From the NCBI RefSeq assembly GCF_900215205.1, contig NZ_OBDY01000016.1, forward strand, positions 134,085-198,084: a stretch of DNA of 64,000 nt. The letters run 5' to 3'. This document shows, in pieces, positions 61,013-64,000 of the stretch (positions are counted from its first letter, which is position 1; each line of letters begins with the position of its first letter). This DNA comes from Paractinoplanes atraurantiacus. GTDB lineage: Bacteria; Actinomycetota; Actinomycetes; Mycobacteriales; Micromonosporaceae. The translations under genes and the position numbers were made by a program. A model generated the notes under the pieces. The model did no database searches. It saw only the letters and a list, made by a program, of their open reading frames with translations, and had not been told where the DNA came from.

Positions 61013-62785
61013 GTGTCCAGCAGGGCAAAGATCGCGGCGGGTTTGGCCGTCCTCACCGCGGGCGCGGTGATCATGGTGGCGTCCAGGGCCGACGCCGCCG
61101 ACGGCCGGCAGCGCGAGCGACTCGACCGCGGCCTGATCAGCGTCCGCTCCGGCAGCGGCAACCTGGTCAGCTGGCGGTGGCTGGCCACCGACCCGGCCGG
61201 CGTCGGGTTCAACCTCTACCGCGGCTCGGCCAAGCTCAACTCGGCGCCCATCACCGCGTCGACGAACTATCTGGACGCCGGCGCGGCCGCGTCCGCCTCG
61301 TACACCATCCGCCCGGTCGTGGGCGGCGCCGAACAGGCGGCCGAGGGCCCGAGCCTGACCTTCGGCAGCGGCTATCTCGACGTGCCGATCCAGAACCCCG
61401 ACAGCTCGCTCTACGCGGCCAACGACGCCAGCGTCGGCGACCTCGACGGCGACGGCCGGCTGGACCTGGTGCTCAAGTGGGAGCCGCTCAACGCCAAGGA
61501 CAACTCGCAGTCCGGCGTCACCGACCCGGTCTATGTCGACGGCTACCGTCTCGACGGCACCCGGCTGTGGCGCATCAACCTGGGCCGCAACATCCGGGCC
61601 GGGGCTCATTACACCCAGTTCCAGGTGTACGACTACGACGGTGACGGCGACGCCGAAGTGGCCATGAAGACGGCCGACGCCACGGTCTCCGGCACGGGCC
61701 AGACGATCGGCAACGGCGGCGCCGACTACCGCAACTCCAGTGGCTACATCCTCAGCGGCCCCGAATATCTGACGATGTTCGACGGCCGGAACGGCGCCGC
61801 CCTGTCCACGGTCGACTATGTGCCCCCGCGCGGCACGGTCTCCTCGTGGGGCGACTCGTACGGCAACCGGGTCGACCGTTTCCTGGCCGGCACCGCCTAC
61901 CTCGACGGCGCCCGCCCGAGCCTGATCATGGCCCGGGGCTACTACACCCGTACGGTCATCGTGGCTTGGGACTTCCGCAACGGCACGCTGACCCGCCGCT
62001 GGACGTTCGACAGTAACAGCTCGACCAATCCCGGCACGGCCGGGCAGGGCAACCACCAGCTGTCGGTGGCCGACGTCGACGCCGACGGCCGCGACGAGAT
62101 CATCTACGGTTCGCTGGCCGTCGACGACAACGGCGCCCGGCTGTGGAACACCGGATACGGCCACGGCGACACGCTGCACGTGGGCGATCTCAATCCGTCC
62201 CGCGCCGGCCTTGAGGTCTTCAAGGTCGACGAGGACGCCAGCAAGCCGTCGTCGTGGATGGCCGACGCCCGTACCGGCCAGATCCTCTGGACCACCCCCG
62301 CCGGCGGCGACAACGGCCGCGGCGTCTCGGCCGACATCTGGTCGGGCAGCGCCGGCGCCGAATCGTGGTCATCATTGGCCGACGGCGTCCGCAACCCGTC
62401 CGGCTCGGTCGTCTCGTCACGTAAGCCCAGCTCGACGAACTTCGTCGTCTGGTGGGACGGCGACCCGGTCCGCGAGCTCCTCGACGGCACCCACATCGAC
62501 AAGTACGGCACGTCGTCGGACACCCGCCTGCTCACGGCGTCGGGCGTCCACTCCAACAACGGCACCAAGTCGACGCCCTCCCTGTCCGGCGACATCCTCG
62601 GCGACTGGCGCGAGGAGGTCATCTGGCCCACGAGCAACAACACGGCCCTGCGGATCTACTCGACCCCGGTGCAGACCGACCGCCGGGTGGTCACCCTGCT
62701 GCACGACATCCAGTACCGCGAGGCGCTGGCCTGGCAGAACACGGCCTACAACCAGCCCCCGCACCCGAGCTTCGCCATTCAGTGA
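61013..62785 (+). CDS. PL11 rhamnogalacturonan lyase
   Basis: 590 residues, start GTG 61013 (GAGAGGAGAC upstream). Signal peptide ends at ASRADA. Polysaccharide lyase family 11 eight-bladed beta-propeller: LDRGLISVRSGSGNLVSWRW, GVGFNLYRGSAKLNSAPITA, DVPIQNPDSSLYAANDASVG, DLDGDGRLDLVLKWEPLNAK, YDYDGDGDAEVAMKTADATV with Asp-rich calcium loops, and the closing WREEVIWPTSNNTALRIYST. Secreted enzyme cutting rhamnogalacturonan I of pectin. Last 7 bases overlap the convergent EthD-like gene. Confidence 0.93.
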   Translation: MSSRAKIAAGLAVLTAGAVIMVASRADAADGRQRERLDRGLISVRSGSGNLVSWRWLATDPAGVGFNLYRGSAKLNSAPITASTNYLDAGAAASASYTIRPVVGGAEQAAEGPSLTFGSGYLDVPIQNPDSSLYAANDASVGDLDGDGRLDLVLKWEPLNAKDNSQSGVTDPVYVDGYRLDGTRLWRINLGRNIRAGAHYTQFQVYDYDGDGDAEVAMKTADATVSGTGQTIGNGGADYRNSSGYILSGPEYLTMFDGRNGAALSTVDYVPPRGTVSSWGDSYGNRVDRFLAGTAYLDGARPSLIMARGYYTRTVIVAWDFRNGTLTRRWTFDSNSSTNPGTAGQGNHQLSVADVDADGRDEIIYGSLAVDDNGARLWNTGYGHGDTLHVGDLNPSRAGLEVFKVDEDASKPSSWMADARTGQILWTTPAGGDNGRGVSADIWSGSAGAESWSSLADGVRNPSGSVVSSRKPSSTNFVVWWDGDPVRELLDGTHIDKYGTSSDTRLLTASGVHSNNGTKSTPSLSGDILGDWREEVIWPTSNNTALRIYSTPVQTDRRVVTLLHDIQYREALAWQNTAYNQPPHPSFAIQ

Positions 62786-63105
62786 CCGGGCCGCGACGTG
62801 ACCCGCTCGTCCACCACGTACGAGCGGGTCCGCGCCCGGTCCAGGAAGCGCGCCTCGTCCTCGGCCACCCCCGACCCCGGCGCGTACATGGCCGACACCC
62901 ACTTCTCGTACGCACCCCGGTCAGCGAAGACCAGCTCCGTGACGACATGAAAGTCCCCGGCACCGTCAACGAAGTTCCGCTGATACCCCAGAGGCGCCGG
63001 CGCCAGACTGAGAATCAGCGGCACATGATGGTTCTCGTAGTAGTCGACCAGCTCGGCAAACCCGATCTCCGGCTTCTTGACCAGAAACGCCATGACTTTC
63101 AGCAA
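62779..63105 (-). CDS. EthD-domain protein
   Basis: About 108 residues. EthD-like ferredoxin fold: LLKVMAFLVKKPEIGFAELV, DYYENHHVPLILSLA, GYQRNFVDGAGDFHVVTELV, YEKWVSAMYAPGSGVAEDEA. TTG 63105 is preferred because GGAG precedes it and the family begins LLKVMAFL; ATG 63093 would lose the first strand. Small protein often linked to oxidation of small molecules; substrate unknown. Confidence 0.82.
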   Translation of the reverse strand: MLKVMAFLVKKPEIGFAELVDYYENHHVPLILSLAPAPLGYQRNFVDGAGDFHVVTELVFADRGAYEKWVSAMYAPGSGVAEDEARFLDRARTRSYVVDERVTSRPGH

Positions 63106-63682
63106 CGTTCGCTCCACCCCAACCCCAACGCACAGCCACCCACAAGGTTCACGGACATGACACCACCACCAACCGCAACTCTTCAAAGCACAGAGCCGCG
63201 CACCGCCACGCGCCCTCAGCAGCCATCGACCACGCAGGCTCAGCCAACCACCAGCACACCGAGATCACCGGCCCGGCGAGTGACGCTCACCGACCAACAT
63301 CTGCACCCGGATCCGCGATGATAATGCATTTACAGAATTCACCCCTTCACCCGTCGAGGGTTCCTTCATCGAAACGTCGACTGGCGCCATCCGCGGTGGC
63401 GGACTAGCCTCACCTCAGCCGGCGGCAAAATTGCCTCACTCGCGGCTACGGTGCCGCCGAAGATTGCGATCCGGTCTGCCCACATAACCCTGAATGCGCA
63501 TGCCGCACTCAGACCGCACCGGAACACTCGAACCTGGACGGCACGACCGCCGCCAACGTCCGAGATCCACGGCAGGGCCCGCAAATCCACACCGCCCGGC
63601 AGACCCGGTCCACGCGCTGACCTCCGCCACCTCAGCGTGCGCCGCCACCTCGGCCCGCTCCACCGATTCGCTCTGCGCTAAC
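63106..63682. other. Intergenic region with no supported gene
   Basis: About 575 bases. It includes an AT-richer stretch around 63319-63345 (GATAATGCATTTACAGAATT) unlike the flanks. Short open frames occur on both strands but none has a ribosome binding site or recognisable product. Confidence 0.6.
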
Positions 63683-64000
63683 GGCTCAACCAGGACGGTC
63701 GACTCAGCCAGGACCGTCGACTCGGCCAGGACCGTCGACTCGGCCAGGACCGTCGACTCGGCCAGGACCGTCGACTCGGCCAGGGCGACCGGCTCGACCA
63801 GGACGACCGGCTCAACCAGGACCGCCGACTCGGCCAGGACGGTCGACTCGGCCAGGACGACTGGCTCGACCAGGACCGCCGGCTCGGCCAGGGCGATCGA
63901 CTCGGCCACGACGACCGGCTCAACCACGACGGCCGGCTCGGCCAGGACGATCGGCTCAACCACGACGGCCGGCTCGGCCAGGACGATCGGCTCAACCACG
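63683..64000. repeat. 18-base minisatellite running off the window
   Basis: About 17 copies of an 18-base unit of the form CTCGGCCAGGACCGTCGA with variation, continuing to the end. In the minus frame it reads as a hexapeptide array of AEST/VEPV type ending at a stop near 63436; in the plus frame as SARTVD. The true coding strand cannot be decided. Unit length is a multiple of three, as in the block at 23339. Confidence 0.85.

Noticed and set aside
63683..64000. CRISPR array
   Set aside because: 18-base units directly abut with gradual drift and no spacers.

Overview
This is a high-GC actinobacterial chromosome segment. It has many GTG starts, strong GGAGG-type ribosome binding sites, frequent 4-base ATGA/GTGA overlaps, lipobox lipoproteins, CBM-bearing secreted hydrolases, and DUF/MDR/PTPS families typical of the group. 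Gene content fits Micromonosporaceae (Actinoplanes-like), but that is inference because there is no rRNA or marker gene here. No tRNA, rRNA, CRISPR array or prophage was seen.

Layout. 1-5.5 kb: four translationally coupled genes of unknown function (degenerate P-loop/HEAT protein, soluble partner, VWA-OmpA lipoprotein, 4-TM protein). 5.5-16.7 kb: metabolic and small genes (TauE-like exporter, fused FAD/Fe-S D-2-hydroxyacid dehydrogenase, FAD monooxygenase, carbon-nitrogen hydrolase, arginase-like protein, alpha/beta hydrolase, 5'-truncated GH25 lysozyme). 16.7-21.6 kb: LacI-controlled ABC import operon, then a LysE exporter. 22.4-25.3 kb: a degenerate accessory zone with an IS110 transposase remnant, three minisatellites, a frame-broken gene and short hypotheticals.

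25.6-36.2 kb: a secreted GH31 glucosidase and a BtuF-like protein, followed by the most intriguing locus. It encodes a CDP-alcohol phosphatidyltransferase, MDR dehydrogenase, divergent PTPS/QueD-fold protein, GT4 glycosyltransferase, methyltransferase, flippase-like membrane protein, stand-alone RibD-type reductase and GTP cyclohydrolase II. Together they look like a pathway turning GTP into a modified, possibly glycosylated pyrimidine or pterin product that may be membrane-linked. 36.2-43.8 kb: PAS-PP2C-HATPase-STAS regulator, recQ behind two DnaA boxes, and pyruvate phosphate dikinase. 43.9-47.3 kb: ImmA-like protease, 7-TM protein, XRE regulator and cytochrome P450, a possible signalling module. 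48.1-52.1 kb: glcDEF. 52-64 kb: secreted and surface proteins (truncated lectin-like protein, subtilase, ABC exporter, CBM2 esterase, rhamnogalacturonan lyase behind a CebR/CelR-type box) and an 18-bp minisatellite running off the right edge.

Caveat: everything was read by eye. Family names rest on motifs, and no database search was run.
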